Assembly (NCBI RefSeq): GCF_027244095.1
Contig: NC_069659.1
Span: forward strand, 335,524,750-335,588,749
DNA length: 64,000 nt
Direction: 5' to 3'
Source: Hemicordylus capensis
Taxonomy: Eukaryota; Chordata; Lepidosauria; Squamata; Cordylidae
In this document: in pieces, positions 44,806-56,880 of the stretch
Layout of the letters: each line of letters begins with the position of its first letter
How positions within the stretch are numbered: the first letter of the stretch is position 1
The notes under the pieces: model-generated
The model's input: the letters and a program-made list of their open reading frames with translations, nothing else
The model's database searches: none
What the model was told of the DNA's origin: nothing
Position numbers and translations under genes: made by a program

Positions 44806-45191
44806 GGGGATAATGCTTAACTTGCGGGGGATGGGGGGGTCTACAAAGGCCTTTAGGTCCAGGCTCCAAAATTACCTAGGTACACCTCTGTCTGGAATAT
44901 GCTGCCCAGAGCAACTCCTTTGCATTGCATCCTGGTAAGGCCAGCCTTGATTAACACCGGGTAGGGAACATTGATCCATTTCCAAACTCTTGGTAGTAGC
45001 CTGTTGGAAGCCACAGAATTGGGAACCTTGTGCTGAACCAAGAAAGTAAGTTCTGGTGAGTGATATGAGCACTGCACATTTTCTAATACACTCAAGTGCT
45101 CTACATGTAGAAAAACACATGTGAAACAGCCCTTATGTTATTGGTTTTCCCAAAGATGTATTCTAAAACTAGCATGCATGGAATTGTTACT

Positions 45192-45197
45192 TTTATT
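45192..45197 (-). terminator. Likely ACTRT3 polyadenylation signal
   Basis: AATAAA on the minus strand, 110 bases after the ACTRT3 stop codon. It is the first canonical signal downstream in that direction that I noticed. Confidence 0.6.
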
Positions 45198-45306
45198 CAT
45201 CTTTCAGAAAGCAGTGAGGGTACAAGCCTCACTGAGGATGCCGTGAATTTGATGTTCTTCCCCAACAGCTTTTCTTTAAATAAAAATGTTTCAATACAGC
45301 AGGAAT

Positions 45307-48300
45307 CTAGAAGCACTTCCTGTGTACTATATTAGGCCCAACTTCAGCATATTCCTCCTTGGAAATCCACATCTCCTGGAAGGCAGAGAGTGAAGCAAGA
45401 ATGGAACCCCCCATCCAAACAGAGATCTTCCTCTCAGGGGGTGCTGTGACCAACACCTCCGTATCCTTGGGAGCCATGCGAATCAGCTCCTTAGTCAAGC
45501 GCTCACCGATGCCAGGAAAGAGACTGGAACCCCCAGAAAGGAGTACATTGGCATACAAAGTGGTCCTCAGGTCAATGTCACATTTCATGATGGTGTTGAA
45601 TAGGAGCTTATCAATTCCAGGGGCCTCCATGCCAACATTAGATGGACGAAAGAGGGTCTCAGGGCAACGGAACAATTGGTTGTGGATTTTGATGATCTGC
45701 CCATCAGGCAGCTTCCAAGTTTTCTCTATGGCAGTAGGTTTTTTAGCCATCTCCTCCTCAGGGTTCAAACACACGTAACATAAGCCCTCTTTGATGATCC
45801 GCACAATTTCCCTTTCAGCTGTGCTCACTAAGGCAATGCCACTTTCTCTCAGGATTCTCATGAAGTATTCTGTAAGATCCCGACCTGCCAGGTCAAGCCG
45901 GAGGACAGCGTGAGGCAAGCAGTAGCCTTCAAAGATTGGAACAGTGTGGGTGACACCATCTCCAGAATCCATCACACAGCCTGTAGTGAGACCCGCGGCA
46001 TATAGTGCCAGCACAGCCTGGATGGCCACATAGAGGGCTGGTACCTCAAATTTCTCAAAGAGCAGTCTTGTCATTTGTTCACGATTGGCCAGTGGGTTGA
46101 GTGGTGCTTCAGTTATCAATGCTGGTCTTGTGCTGGAATTTAACTTCAGTTCATTCTCATATGTATGCTTCCATATTTTCTCCATGTCTGGCCAAGATGT
46201 GACAATTCCATGTTCCACTGGGTATCTGTAGGGTCATAAGGAGAATAAAGATGCTGGCGGGATTGTCTTATTCCAAAAATCTTACCATTTCCCATTTATA
46301 TACTGAACTTATAGGAGCCTAGTAAAAGTATCAAATACTAAATTCATCATCAGTGCTTTCTCGGTATGTAAAAACATCTTGAATGTTTCAGTAGGGAAAA
46401 TAACCAAATTGTTAAATATGCTCTTGAAGAGCATATCTCCATGACAAATTTAAACAAGAGTCAAGAAACCTTGAATACTAGTCCTGTGAAGTGCCTATGG
46501 ATCTCTAAAAGAGTCTGTCCTACACAGACACAATTCCCAAAGTTCCCATGACAGTTAACAGTATTTTGTTTGTAACATAGATGTGCACAGAATTAGCAGT
46601 GGCTTTTCTAGGCATGAGATACCTCTCAATAGACAGAGGCTTTAACAGTTCACTGTCTCAAATATAATTTGTATGTGGAAACTAGTAAAACTCATTTCAG
46701 TTAATTTACTCTATGCAATGTGTTTAGGATGTGGGGCACTGTGAAACCATGAACTTTCTGTGCAAACCACAGAGGAATGTTCCAGACAATTATCAGTTCT
46801 TTTGCAGGAGAGTCTCTCACTTCCCTACATCCATCCACTGCAACTCACACTTTTGTATAATACACTGAAATTGCTGTGAAGCTTCCAGAACCAATTGCAC
46901 CTAGCTGTAGCATTGCCAAAACTGTTATTTGTGGGGGGGGGGGGTTAATTCTCCCCAAGCTTAGTTACCTTGACTTGAAGGTCACATAACTGAACAGAAG
47001 TTGCTCAAGGTTGCTCAATCTCTTGTGCTCTCAGTCTGCTTGCACAAGTGTTGTGCTTGTGTAGCAAGGATAGTGAATAGCATTGCATAATTCCCTGTGA
47101 CATATATGGACTGAAGAAGTGGTTTCATAGCAGTAGGCATGCCACAGTTTGCCAAGTTCACCCTGTTGCATCAGTGGAACACAAGCTTCCGACATACAGA
47201 ACTATGCACAGCATCCTTGCCTAGTACAATATGTTTGCACTTGTACAGTATTAGTCTGGATGTCAGCCAGTGACCCCAATCTAGAGAATTTGATTAAGCC
47301 TAAATCAATGGGAATTAAATTAGTCATGATTAACTTGTCTTAGTGGGATTTAGGGGAAACTAATTTTCTCTGGATTAGGGCCAATGTTGTGATGATCAAA
47401 CCCAAAATGTACCTGCTGATCCAACTGTGGACTTTTTTAGGTTTTGATAATTTGGGATCAGATGCCATATTGTCCCTATATGTGAAAGAGAGTCTCAGTC
47501 AATGACTACCATTGCAATTTAGGGAATGTACACAATGTGCAAGAAGGGCAATGTACATTTCAGTTTTACCAGGAGGGGACTGTTTACATGACTGGTTATC
47601 CTGTAATAAGAACTTGACTGAGCTTTGATCTCTGATTTGTTTCTTTTTAAGGGATGATTAGCAACTTATTTTGTGTTTTTGTACAAATTACTTTGTGTTC
47701 AGACAGTCCTAATTTTGGGAATCAGATGTACACTTTTCTGGATGCTTCCGCTTGTGTCAATCCATATAGCTAATGGGAACTGACGTAGGATCTATATGGG
47801 CTGTGCAACATGACTTTTTCCCTATGAGCTTCAATGATTCCAGATAAGTGCTAGACCACCCAATTAGGCACTATGATGAATGAGCTACTGATCACACAGT
47901 CAGTTATTATAGGCCCTAAAATGCCTTAGGCCAGCTTTGAAGCCATTATCATATTTCTGCTACAGTCAAGCACACTGCTGTTTTTGTCTGCATGTTGTTC
48001 TGATCATTTTGCGTTAGGGCAGGTTCACATGTAGTGCTGAATCTGAGGTTTGATGGAGCTGCTGGAGCCTCCAGAATGCACGTGAGCCTTACTTCCAGTC
48101 ATGGGAAGGATATGCTGAGATTGGACATGTTATACAAACCTACGAATCTTGGCATATTCTTGGCATAAGAATGTATTAAATAAATAAATATCTTACAACT
48201 TTTAAAAGGGCAGTCAAGACATATTTGTACACCCAGGCTTTTAATTAGATACTGTTTTAATTGTGTTTTTAATAGTTTTAACTGTTTAATTTTAATTGTT

Positions 48301-50376
48301 GAGTTTTAATCTTTTATTGGCTGTTTTTATTGTTTTGTAAACCACCCAGAGAACTTGCATTTTGGGCAGTATAAAAATGTATTAAATATAAATAGATAGA
48401 TAGATAGACAGATAGATATTCTACCATACTTGAAGTATGGAACCTGACACCTCCAACTGAGATTTGAAGTGAGGGACAGATGTTGGACTCTGTACTGCAG
48501 GTAGGAAGTACTTGCAAACTGATAGGTTTGTATGGCACACCCAGTCTTGGCATAGCCTTCCAAAGCCTGGAAGTAGGGCTCACGCTCATTCCCAGGGTTC
48601 CAGCACCACCACCGTACCTCAGCTTTGGCACCGTGTGTGAACCCACCCTAAAAGACAAATTGTCCTTGACTGCTTGAAGCTCATCTTCTTTCTCATTTTT
48701 TGCATTCCTATTAACATATTGGTCCAGGAGAAGGAGTTATCTTAACAATACAACCATGATGAAAAACAACAGCCAGATTTCTAGCATCTAAGGGTGAAGC
48801 TAATACACCTCATGTTAAGCCCATCATTAAGAGATGGACTTAAAGCAGGAAGTGGACCAGAAAGGCCCCTTTCTCAAAAAGTATGCCATGGTGGGGCTAA
48901 TCTGGCTCCAGACCATAGCATGGGGAGGTTGTAGCACTTTCCCCCGTCTTTTTTCCTGCCAAAAATCCTCCCCTCTGAAGAGCATATTTGCCTCTGAAGC
49001 AGCTATTTGCAGAAGTTAGGCACTTTAAGGGCAAATAGCTGCTTTGTAGAGTGCAATTTTCTGCTGGAAAATGGTGCATGGGAGAAAGACCTTTCAACAG
49101 CCATTTCCAGAATTGCACTTGCTGCTCTTTGACCAAAAAAAGAGAGGTTACACTTCTGCTCCACTTCCTGTTTTAAACCTGTGTGTTAATGACTTTAATG
49201 TTTTATTTTTAGGAGCTTATTTTATTTTTAATCGAAAACAGCTATCAATGAAAGTATCACATTCCTAAACACTAACCACACATGTTTGCATTCTTCGAGT
49301 TTCCCAGCCTAGGCTGTTCCTACGATTAATTAGGAAGACCAGACTGACTCTCTGCTCTGCCACCATGATGCCATCTTCTTCATAAACAATGCACCCTGTT
49401 TCTGGTGGTACCTGCACTCAGTCACTGCTGCCTCATGTTCATATTGTGCACTGCAGCATTGGACATGACCAGAATGCCAGCAGCCACTAGGAACAACAAA
49501 GGGAGGTACAGTCACGTAGGGTTGCCAACTTTCCAGAACTGGCCTGGATTCTCCAGGAAACAGCTTTAACCCCCAAGTGACTATTGAAAACAGTTCTGGA
49601 GATGCTAATACCTTGATACTGTGAACCATACTGCAAAAAAGGCAGCAGAGTGGGTGAGTGGGATATCTCCAAGAATAATTTCAGTCACAGTTCACAATTG
49701 TAGGGCAGAGCCCTGATGAGAGATGAGGCAATGTTTTGGTGCATGATCAGAGAGGCTAAGTAATCTGGTGTGGCCTATAGGAAATCCTACCTGGTGAAGA
49801 TTGGGACCCTGTTTTATATCAAGAAGTAACTACATTTGCAAAAGAAACTGCCAGTGTTCCAATTGCTCCAATCCCAGGATTGTTCTTTTTCTAGTTGACC
49901 AGTGCCTTATGTCCTCCAGAATAGCCAATGGCAACAAATAATCAGAACCAGTGCATTTATTGCATATAACTATCTTCCCTACCGTGGCACTAAAGATTCT
50001 GCCAATTTGACCTGGAGATCTCTGTTTGTGAGCTCACCCACACACCCCAATCCCTTCACCTCCTGTTTCCCAGGCTCCTCTTAGGGACTTCCTTCCTATT
50101 CCTTTGTAGCCAGTGTTTAAACATTGTTCTAAAGTTTAGCCCATCCTTCTCTCTTCCCCAAACCTGCAAGCACCTGAGGGAGAGGATCCCTCGCTTAGCT
50201 TGTGCCTCGTCGCCAATGTAGAAGTCCTTCTGGCCAGCACCTAGCATCACAGACTTGGCCTTGGGGCGGCCTATCAAGTTGGTGAAGATGACACGCGGTT
50301 CTTTGTCCCCAGCAACACCGGCTTTGAGCAGACCTGAGCCATTGTCTAGCACCACAGCTGGGGGCAGCTCACCCAT
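45307..50376 (-). CDS. ACTRT3: Actin-related protein T3, two coding exons
   Basis: ACTRT3 (ARPM1) is a testis-specific actin-related protein of the sperm head cytoskeleton. Exon 1 runs from ATG at 50,376 to 50,174 and ends in AG before a GT donor. Exon 2 runs from 46,225, after CTACAG, to a TAG at 45,307-45,309. The split codon gives R68, joining ...GILSL to [12 protein letters not shown], in good frame. The product is 373 residues; human is 372. Actin-fold signatures are intact: phosphate-1 loop [13 protein letters not shown] (about residues 11-23), phosphate-2 loop [16 protein letters not shown], adenosine motif [11 protein letters not shown], and the family C-terminus [18 protein letters not shown]...[10 protein letters not shown]. 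The sequence fits ACTRT3 clearly better than conventional actin (for example [40 protein letters not shown]). The intron is about 3.95 kb. TERC lies 4.1 kb downstream, as in mammals. No damage seen. Confidence 0.96.
48235..48420 (+). repeat. LINE 3' tail ending in (GATA)n
   Basis: Inside the ACTRT3 intron. TTTTATTGTTTTGTAAACCA, CCCAGAGAACTTGCATTTTG, GGCAGTATAAAAATGTATTA and then ATAGATAGATAG is the 3' signature of an L2/CR1-like LINE with an expanded tail. No coding part remains. Confidence 0.7.
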
Positions 50377-50604
50377 CCCTGAGTGATGGTTCTGTATCTG
50401 CCAGTTCCTGCCCAGGGCACTTGCCCCTGAGTTGGCCTGCCTTATATTGGGGGAAGAGTCAGGCTAACAATCTTCCCAGGCATGTGTTGCTGGCTCTATT
50501 GTGACCTGCATGTTGCTATGATACCTTCCCCTCAGGCTTTGTAAGGCTCTGCATGGAGACAGTGAAGGCCAGTTTCTGCTCTCCATGCACACGCATAGGG
50601 CTAC

Positions 50605-50804
50605 ATAGGAACATAGGAAGCTGCCTTGTACTGAGTTAGACCACTGTTCCAGAGAGCTCAGTTTTGTCTACACTGACTGACAGCGGCTCTCCAATGTTTC
50701 GGGCAGGACTCTCTCTCAGCCCTACTTGGAGATGCCAGAAATTGAAACTGGGACCTTTTGCATGGAAAGCAGATACTATACCACTGAGCTATAGCTCCAT
50801 CCCC
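50605..50804 (-). repeat. tRNA-headed SINE, full length
   Basis: Minus strand: GGGGATGGAGCTATAGCTCA, GTGGTATAGTATCTGC (A-box region), GGTCCCAGTTTCAATTTC (B-box region), then a body with GTAGGGCTGAGAGAGAGTCC and the AGCTTCCTATGTTCCTATG end. It shows what the family looks like with a single tRNA head, in contrast to the copies at 12,003 and 21,713 that carry a 5S-like block in front. Confidence 0.88.
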
Positions 50805-51651
50805 TAATCTTTCATGCTGCAAGAACTGTAAGACCCTGGTTGTCCTCTTTCTCTTAGCTGGGGGAATGAGAATTCATATAAGGCAGGAGGGTGTGTTGCT
50901 GTTTGAAAAAGGGCCTCCTTTATCTCCTCTTTGGGCTCCTTGGGAAGAAGATCTTCAAACAGAATTGTGATTAGCCTCCTAATACTTTATGAAAGAAGAG
51001 AGGAATAGACACACTCCTCTAGTTGTCTCAAAGAAGAGAATTCTAGAGTGAAAGGGCTGGAAAGGTTTTAGGCCCAGACACCTGTAATAAAGGACCCTCC
51101 ACACCTTAACCCCACTGCAGATTAAACCATATAGGGGTATGTCTTGATTAGGCACAGAATTCAACATCCTGAGAATCTCTCTGTCTCTTAAAGTGAGTTT
51201 GTACTCATTAAGACTAAAAGGACATACAGTTTGTTTGTAATGCCCACTGAAATATCACAGAATAGAAGGGGTCTATACAAAATTTCTAATGGTAAAAGGG
51301 TAGGGTTTAAGTGCATAGCTCTTTGCCCCTTCCTTTGTCTGGTAGAGACAGAATCAATTATGCAACAAAAACAAAACTATACATATATATTTAGTGCTGA
51401 ATGGATATTTGTCATGATGAACTGTGCATGTCAAATAATATTTCTATGCTATCTGTGATAGATCAGAGACAAACAGAATTCCTGTATTTGGTGTTATGTG
51501 GAGTCTACATTCACCAGGCTACAGATGCATGCACAAGATTTACTTCATTTTCATAATACATACTGCTGGCAAAATGCAACATCTCTTGATGTGCTATTTG
51601 AGTTTCCTAGGTGCAGAATTTGTCTTTTATGTTATGTATTTCTGTTAGTAG

Positions 51652-51828
51652 CAGGGGTGTATCTATAATTGAGTGGATGGGTTCAAAGAACCCAGGCCCT
51701 CCAAAGAACCCAGCTCCTGAGGGCCCCCTAGCTCCACCTCTCCCTATTCTCTTCATTATCTCCCTCACTCCAAGGGGCCACCTGGCAGGGGGAGAACATG
51801 GGCCCCTTCTCCCCTAGCTATGCCCCTG
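51652..51828. mobile_element. Short non-autonomous hAT element with exact 8-bp duplication
   Basis: Ends CAGGGGTGTATC and TAGCTATGCCCCTG, 177 bases long, flanked by exact copies of GTTAGTAG (51,644-51,651 and 51,829-51,836). The inner TGGGCCCC/GGGGGCC blocks are shared loosely with the larger relatives. Confidence 0.9.
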
Positions 51829-52952
51829 GTTAGTAGGTTACCAAAAAGGGTACAGCTAAACATTTGGAAGGGAAGATTCACCCACTGACCTATACATGAC
51901 CGTGTATATAATACAGATTATCATGAGCCACATGTGGAAAGCAGGAAAAAAAACACCAAGGCATGCCATGCCAGAGAGAGGATGGACCTGCAAAAAAATA
52001 GCACCACCACCACGCCAAACCAGTTGCAGAGGTGGGACAGAACAAATTAGTATGGGGAGCCTGAGGGAGCTCCAGAGAAACAAGATGAAAGGAAGATGTT
52101 TGGGGAAGAAAAAGAAAAGTGATAATTCCGTTTGATCTACAATGGGAAATCAAGGTCCTATAACTCTCCTTGCAAATGGATGTGGCTTTTATTTTGCATG
52201 TGAGGCTAGTGTTTTATTTCTAGCTGACATGGAAATGGATTGTGCAGCCCTTAAAATCAGTGTGCAATTATATTGCTGAGAAAGTTCATAGGATAAACTT
52301 ATGCCTTCCTCTTTTGAATGTGCAGATGCTGGCCCTGTGTCTGTGAGCAATGCATTCAAAACCTGAAGGGCTAGGGTAAAAAAAACTTCAGCGGCACATA
52401 CTGAGTGCCTGCCTTAGGAAGAGGCTGAGGGCAGTGTTTCTCAACATGTTTTTATGCAATGGCACACTGACATTAATTACATTTCTGTCGTGGCATCCCC
52501 CCTTTTTTGTGGCAGCAAAGCCTCTACAGAATTTTTCTTTCAATACTTGATGCAGTGTCTGCCCTGAAAGTGGAGAGTTTTAAGTTCCTCGCTTTCAGGG
52601 CCAATTTGCCCCATAATGCAGGGGTTTCTCCCAGTGCAGAAGGGGATGAGTCAACCCCCTAAATGAGGAATGTAAACTTCTCACCTTTGAGGCTACCTTG
52701 CCCATAACACTCCAGTCAGTGTGGCTGGGAAATGCTGGCCTAGGGAATGTCTCAACTCTCAAGACTGAGGAATCAGAAACATAACGTGTGGGTTTTGATA
52801 CAATCAGATGATATGAGCTAGAGAATTAATTTCTCCCAAATATGTATGTGTAACTTTTCTACTGCTGTGTTTCAGAAACATTCAAGTATGAGAAAGGACG
52901 TTAAAGGAAAGCTCTTTTTCCTCAGACTGCACAGTATAAAATTGTGTATATT

Positions 52953-53043
52953 GGCTGACACCCAGACTAAATTACTCCTATTGAAATTAAGTAGTCTTTT
53001 AAAATAATTCCTGAGTAGTACTGAGTAACTTAGTCTGGATGTC
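52953..53043. repeat. Palindromic repeat (GGCTGACACCCAGACTAA type)
   Basis: GGCTGACACCCAGACTAAAT and GTAACTTAGTCTGGATGTCA are inverted ends around CTCCTATTGAAATTAAGTAG. Relatives lie at about 43,256-43,365 and 61,186-61,262. It is a second palindromic family, distinct from the ACTTACTC family. Confidence 0.6.
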
Positions 53044-53101
53044 ATAGGAACATAAGCAGCTGCCATATACCAAAGCAGACCATTGGTCCATCTAGCTCAG
53101 T
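53044..53101 (-). repeat. SINE body, left piece, split by hAT insertion
   Basis: Plus strand AGGAACATAAGCAGCTGCCA, CAAAGCAGACCATTGGTCC and ATCTAGCTCAGT. The SINE resumes at 54,787 with AGCTCAGTATTGTCTACAC, so the two pieces are one copy divided by the element between them, which duplicated AGCTCAGT. Confidence 0.9.
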
Positions 53102-54786
53102 CAGGGGCGTAGTAATGTTGGAGTGAGCCCAGAGATTTTAAAATCCCCCCCCCCCGATTTCTCCTTCTCCTGGTCCGATGTCTCTGCTAACTATCCCAAC
53201 TAGTTACAAGGTGTAAATAACAGCAGAACCAACTTATACAACAGAATCAAAGAAGAACTTTAATCATTGCACATATCCCAACTACAGTTACAAGGTGTAA
53301 ACAACAACAGAACAGTAGACCCAACTAATACAACAGTATCAATGAAGTACAGTAATCATTGTACACATCCCAACTAGAGAAACTATTGGAAAAAGACATG
53401 CTGTTCTGGTATTAAAAATATTTTGTATCAGTACTTCTGAACTGATATTTGATGAAGTCCTACTTTATGACATTAAGAGTCGTACATTATCCCTGTTAGA
53501 TTTGAATTGGCATTTTGTGTAAATGAAATATTATTTAAAAGGATGATTTCTATAGACAGTATATGTATTCCATAAATGTATAGAAAGCAGAGATTCCCAC
53601 AGAAAAAGAAACACGTTAGCCCTCTGTAATATCTCAGATAAAGCCTGACCCTTTTAGAATAATAAATATTATTGGAAATTAAATGCGAACTCATTAAGGT
53701 GAGAGAGAAGGGAATGGGAAGATACAATAAAAGCCAACTAAACCATTGACCTGAGTTAGAAATGTAATGAAGTCTTCGCTTCTACCTTGGTGAGAGCAGG
53801 AAGGAAGTTGCTAATGCCCCAGTAACAGCTATAATATACTGTTTTTCCTAACTGTTTTGCATGAAAAGCCATTACTTTATACCAACCTAACTCGGGGTGG
53901 GGGGGGGTGGGGATATAGCATCAAAAATAACCCGGAAGTTCTGTCAGGATTCAAAAGAATAGGTCCTCTTTTACTTTTAAAAGGCCACGCACTGCCGCCT
54001 CTGTAAAAACGGTGAGAACAGCCATACACAGACCATGTTGTTGCCACTCCCCGCCCACCCACCCACCCCAAATTATCCGCTTATTAGGACGAAATGCAAA
54101 TAAACTGGAGGCTCTCTTGCAGGCAGTAATGGCTTTTGTTAAAGCTCAGCTCCACGTGTCCCTTTCGGCTACGGCAGCAGCACAAGTCCCCTCAACTCTC
54201 CCACGCCCTGAGAAAAAGAAGGAGCCCATCAGAGCCAGCGCTCACCTGAGAAGTCAGGCTCCATGTCTCTCCTCCTCCTCCTCAGCACACAAACACACAG
54301 CAGCTGCCCTCCCTGCCTACAAACGAAGCAGTGGCCAGACGCTTAAACCAGCAGAAAGACAGCAAGCTGCGAACAGCGGCCTCGATAAACGGGGTGTGAG
54401 TGTCCCTCACACACAGCAATCTCTTTTGCTTGCTCACCCGCCGGCCAGTTGATGCGGCTGCTCCTTTCTGCTTCTACGTGCGGAGGGCTCTGACGCGTTA
54501 CGCATCCACCCGCCAGCCAATGAGAGCCCTGACCAACACCAGAGAAGGCAGGCTGGACGGGGCCAGGATGGGGTTGAGAAGGAGGAGCAAAAGGGAGATG
54601 GGGAAAGGAGGGAGGGGACTCGAGAGAGAGACAGAGAGCAAATGAATACCCCTGGCAGAACACTGAAGGAAGCGCAGGCGCTGGGGATCCAGGGCGGTGA
54701 TCATGTGACTTGCCTCTGGGGGGGCACTTAAGGCAGTGGGCCCAGAGACAAATGTCTCCCCTTGCCTAATAGTAGCTATGCCCCTG
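53102..54786. mobile_element. 1.7-kb hAT element inserted in a SINE
   Basis: Ends CAGGGGCGTAGTAATG and TAGTAGCTATGCCCCTG are inverted copies; AGCTCAGT is exactly duplicated on both sides (53,094-53,101 and 54,787-54,794). The left 300 bases contain GACATGCTGTTCTGGTAT, the right 80 bases GTGACTTGCCTCTGGG and GCCCAGAGACAAATGTCTC, both shared with the 372-base element at 17,774. The interior is GC-rich toward the right (about 54,110-54,650) and has frames up to 146 codons, none with a recognisable transposase or BED domain. It is a non-autonomous or internally replaced member, longer than its relatives. Confidence 0.9.
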
Positions 54787-55005
54787 AGCTCAGTATTGTC
54801 TACACAGACTGGCAGCGGCTTCTCCAAGGCTGCAAGCAGGAGTCTCTCTCAGCCCTATCTTGGAGGTGCCAGGGAGGGAACTTGAAAGCATGCAGGTGCT
54901 CTTGCAGAGTGGCCCCATCCCCTAAGGGGAATATCTTACAGTGCTCACATGTGGCCTCCCATTCTAATGCAATCTGGGCAAACCCTGCTTAGCAAAGGGA
55001 ACAAT
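54787..55005 (-). repeat. SINE, right piece, composite 5S/tRNA type
   Basis: Continues the copy begun at 53,044: CTGGCAGCGGCTTCTCCAAG, CCTATCTTGGAGGTGCCAGG, then TTACAGTGCTCACATGTGGC and CCCTGCTTAGCAAAGGG, the 5S-like block on the opposite strand. So the host SINE was of the composite subtype. Confidence 0.85.
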
Positions 55006-55620
55006 TTTTTGAGTTGTGATATTCTGACATAATACCCTATCCAGCTTACTTCCTACATGTGTACAATGGAAATGTATTTATTTTATTTTATTCTAGTTTA
55101 ATTATCGTAGTTTCTTTCAAAGGAACCTAGTCCAGCACTCATGACCACTACCCTATACACTGGCCCTCCAGAGGCTTTCCTTTCCTGTCTTTCCCTAAAT
55201 GCTTTCCTATCTTTTTGATGCTTTCCTATCCTGAAAAACTCAATCCTGCCTTTCCCCAGTTAGGCACAGAGGAAGATGCCTGCATAGAGAGATGAATGAA
55301 TGAATAACATAACATAAAACAACAACAAAAAATTGTTGCCAGGACAAAAGTTTGCTTTTTTCTAGTATCCCATCATGGCATGGGATAGCTGCAGCACCCT
55401 TCCCTCTTTTTCTGCGTGGGAGAGAGAATCTAATATATATTCTCCCAAGAGGTAAAAAGCAGAACGAAAGCCTGCTACAGAGGGGATTGTGGTACTAATG
55501 CTGAGATCATACTTCTGAAGGGTTACTTGCTTTGCCAAGAGAGAGCTATGACACTTGTTCGGGATGTGTAAATAAGAGGCAGCTGTTATACTATTGGGGA
55601 AAGAGGCAATAGAGAGCGCA
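55005..55620. other. No feature recognised
   Basis: AT-rich unique-looking DNA between the SINE and the first tRNA gene; no coding frame or named repeat. Confidence 0.55.
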
Positions 55621-55628
55621 ATAACAAG

Positions 55629-55701
55629 GTTTCCGTAGTGTAGTGGTTATCACGTTCGCCTAACACGCGAAAGGTCCCCGGTTCGAAACCGGGCGGAAAC
55701 A
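55629..55701 (+). tRNA. tRNA-Val (anticodon AAC), copy 1
   Basis: 73 nt fold into a standard cloverleaf: acceptor GTTTCCG pairs with CGGAAAC before discriminator A; D arm with TAGTGTAGTGG (A box); anticodon AAC at 55,662-55,664 between CGTTCGCCT and ACGCG; T arm CCCGGTTCGAAACCGGG (B box). A TTTT Pol III terminator is at 55,710-55,713. No intron. It translates GUU and, as inosine, GUC and GUA. It lies about 3.7 kb before the MYNN coding start; I recall a tRNA-Val(AAC) beside human MYNN too. Confidence 0.97.
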
Positions 55702-56297
55702 TATTATCGTTTTCTTGAAACAATTAAATTATAAGCTCAGGACAAGACTTTGAATAGCAGCCCAATCCAATGAATGTTTCCTCGAAATACATCCAGTGTG
55801 AATTGGACGTATTCCCAGATAAATGTACAGAAGGTGCACAAGGTTACATCCTGAATGGGATAGGAGTTAATGTACTTCGACAAAAATGTAAACAAAATGT
55901 TGATTTTTTTAAAAAAGAAAAAAGATATTTCTATGATTGCTTTAACAACTCCGGGTTCACGGAGGGCGTCAGTCTCTACTGCTAATGTCCACTCAAGGGA
56001 GTAAATGCTGCCGTGTTTTAGTGGTGTTTTTCTTCTTAGTTGTCCATAGCGAGACACTGTGTCCTGGTAGGGTGGGAGGGGTGTCATTTTTAGCCGCCGC
56101 CGTAGTTGAGAAAGCATATTGACTAAACAATATGATTGGAAATTCAGCGCCGTCTTCAGGTGAGCTTGTGCGGGAGAATACAGATAGCTTTTTGTTTGGA
56201 ATAATATTTTACTTTCAAACACCATGCATACAACAGTACTCAGCATCTAGCTGAAAGGTATTATGTAAGGGATAGTTTCAGAAAGCTTGCCATCCAA
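55702..56297. other. Spacer between the two tRNA genes
   Basis: AT-rich DNA with no supported gene. An antisense frame of 169 codons spans it but has poly-phenylalanine/lysine stretches and no domain. Confidence 0.6.
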
Positions 56298-56370
56298 GTT
56301 TCCGTAGTGTAGTGGTTATCACGTTCGCCTAACACGCGAAAGGTCCCCGGTTCGAAACCGGGCGGAAACA
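56298..56370 (+). tRNA. tRNA-Val (anticodon AAC), copy 2
   Basis: Base-for-base the same as copy 1 over all 73 nt by eye, with anticodon AAC at 56,331-56,333 and a TTTTT terminator at 56,375-56,379. The flanks of the two copies differ, so either the duplication is old with the gene kept identical by selection or conversion, or the flanks were never part of it. Confidence 0.97.
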
Positions 56371-56880
56371 CAAATTTTTAAAACGAATATGTTACATATT
56401 TGGGACACTATTTTAAGTCTGTTGACATAATTTAACTATTGTGGCATAAGTTTTATTTAGCTCAACATGTACTCCTTTTAGCATGAGAAAAGCAAAACTG
56501 TGCTAGTCAGTGCATTTTAAATACACTGGGTGCTTTTGTATGTGGTTTTAAAGATTTCGCTTTATCGATAATAGTTCGGAACAGGACACATTTGATTAGC
56601 ATTTCTGCAAAATAACATTTACATGTCGCGATTTTAAATTGGACTCCTGAGCAGGCATCTGATTTCTGCCCAGAAAACTGTTACTGCCTTTACAAAAGTG
56701 ATAATAAAGTTAGAAACACGAGGAAACTATTATCACTACGAACTATTTTTATTTTTTAAAAAATATTCAGCTTTATTATTTGGCAGCTGCAGTGCAAGTT
56801 CCACGAAGCCGAATGGAATTCAAGACTATCTCGAGCCAGCCGCCCGTAGATTCCAACCTATCACTGAGAAAACTTTGTGG

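Noticed and set aside
45359-45778. 139-codon plus-strand frame
   Set aside because: Antisense shadow of ACTRT3 exon 2.
52430-52740. Possible hAT-like repeat starting CAGTGTTTCTCAACATG
   Set aside because: The left end looks like a known hAT-type start, but no matching right end or duplication was found, so no element boundaries can be supported.
55737-56246. 169-codon minus-strand frame between the tRNA genes
   Set aside because: Low-complexity, no domain, AT-rich unique DNA; looks like a chance frame.
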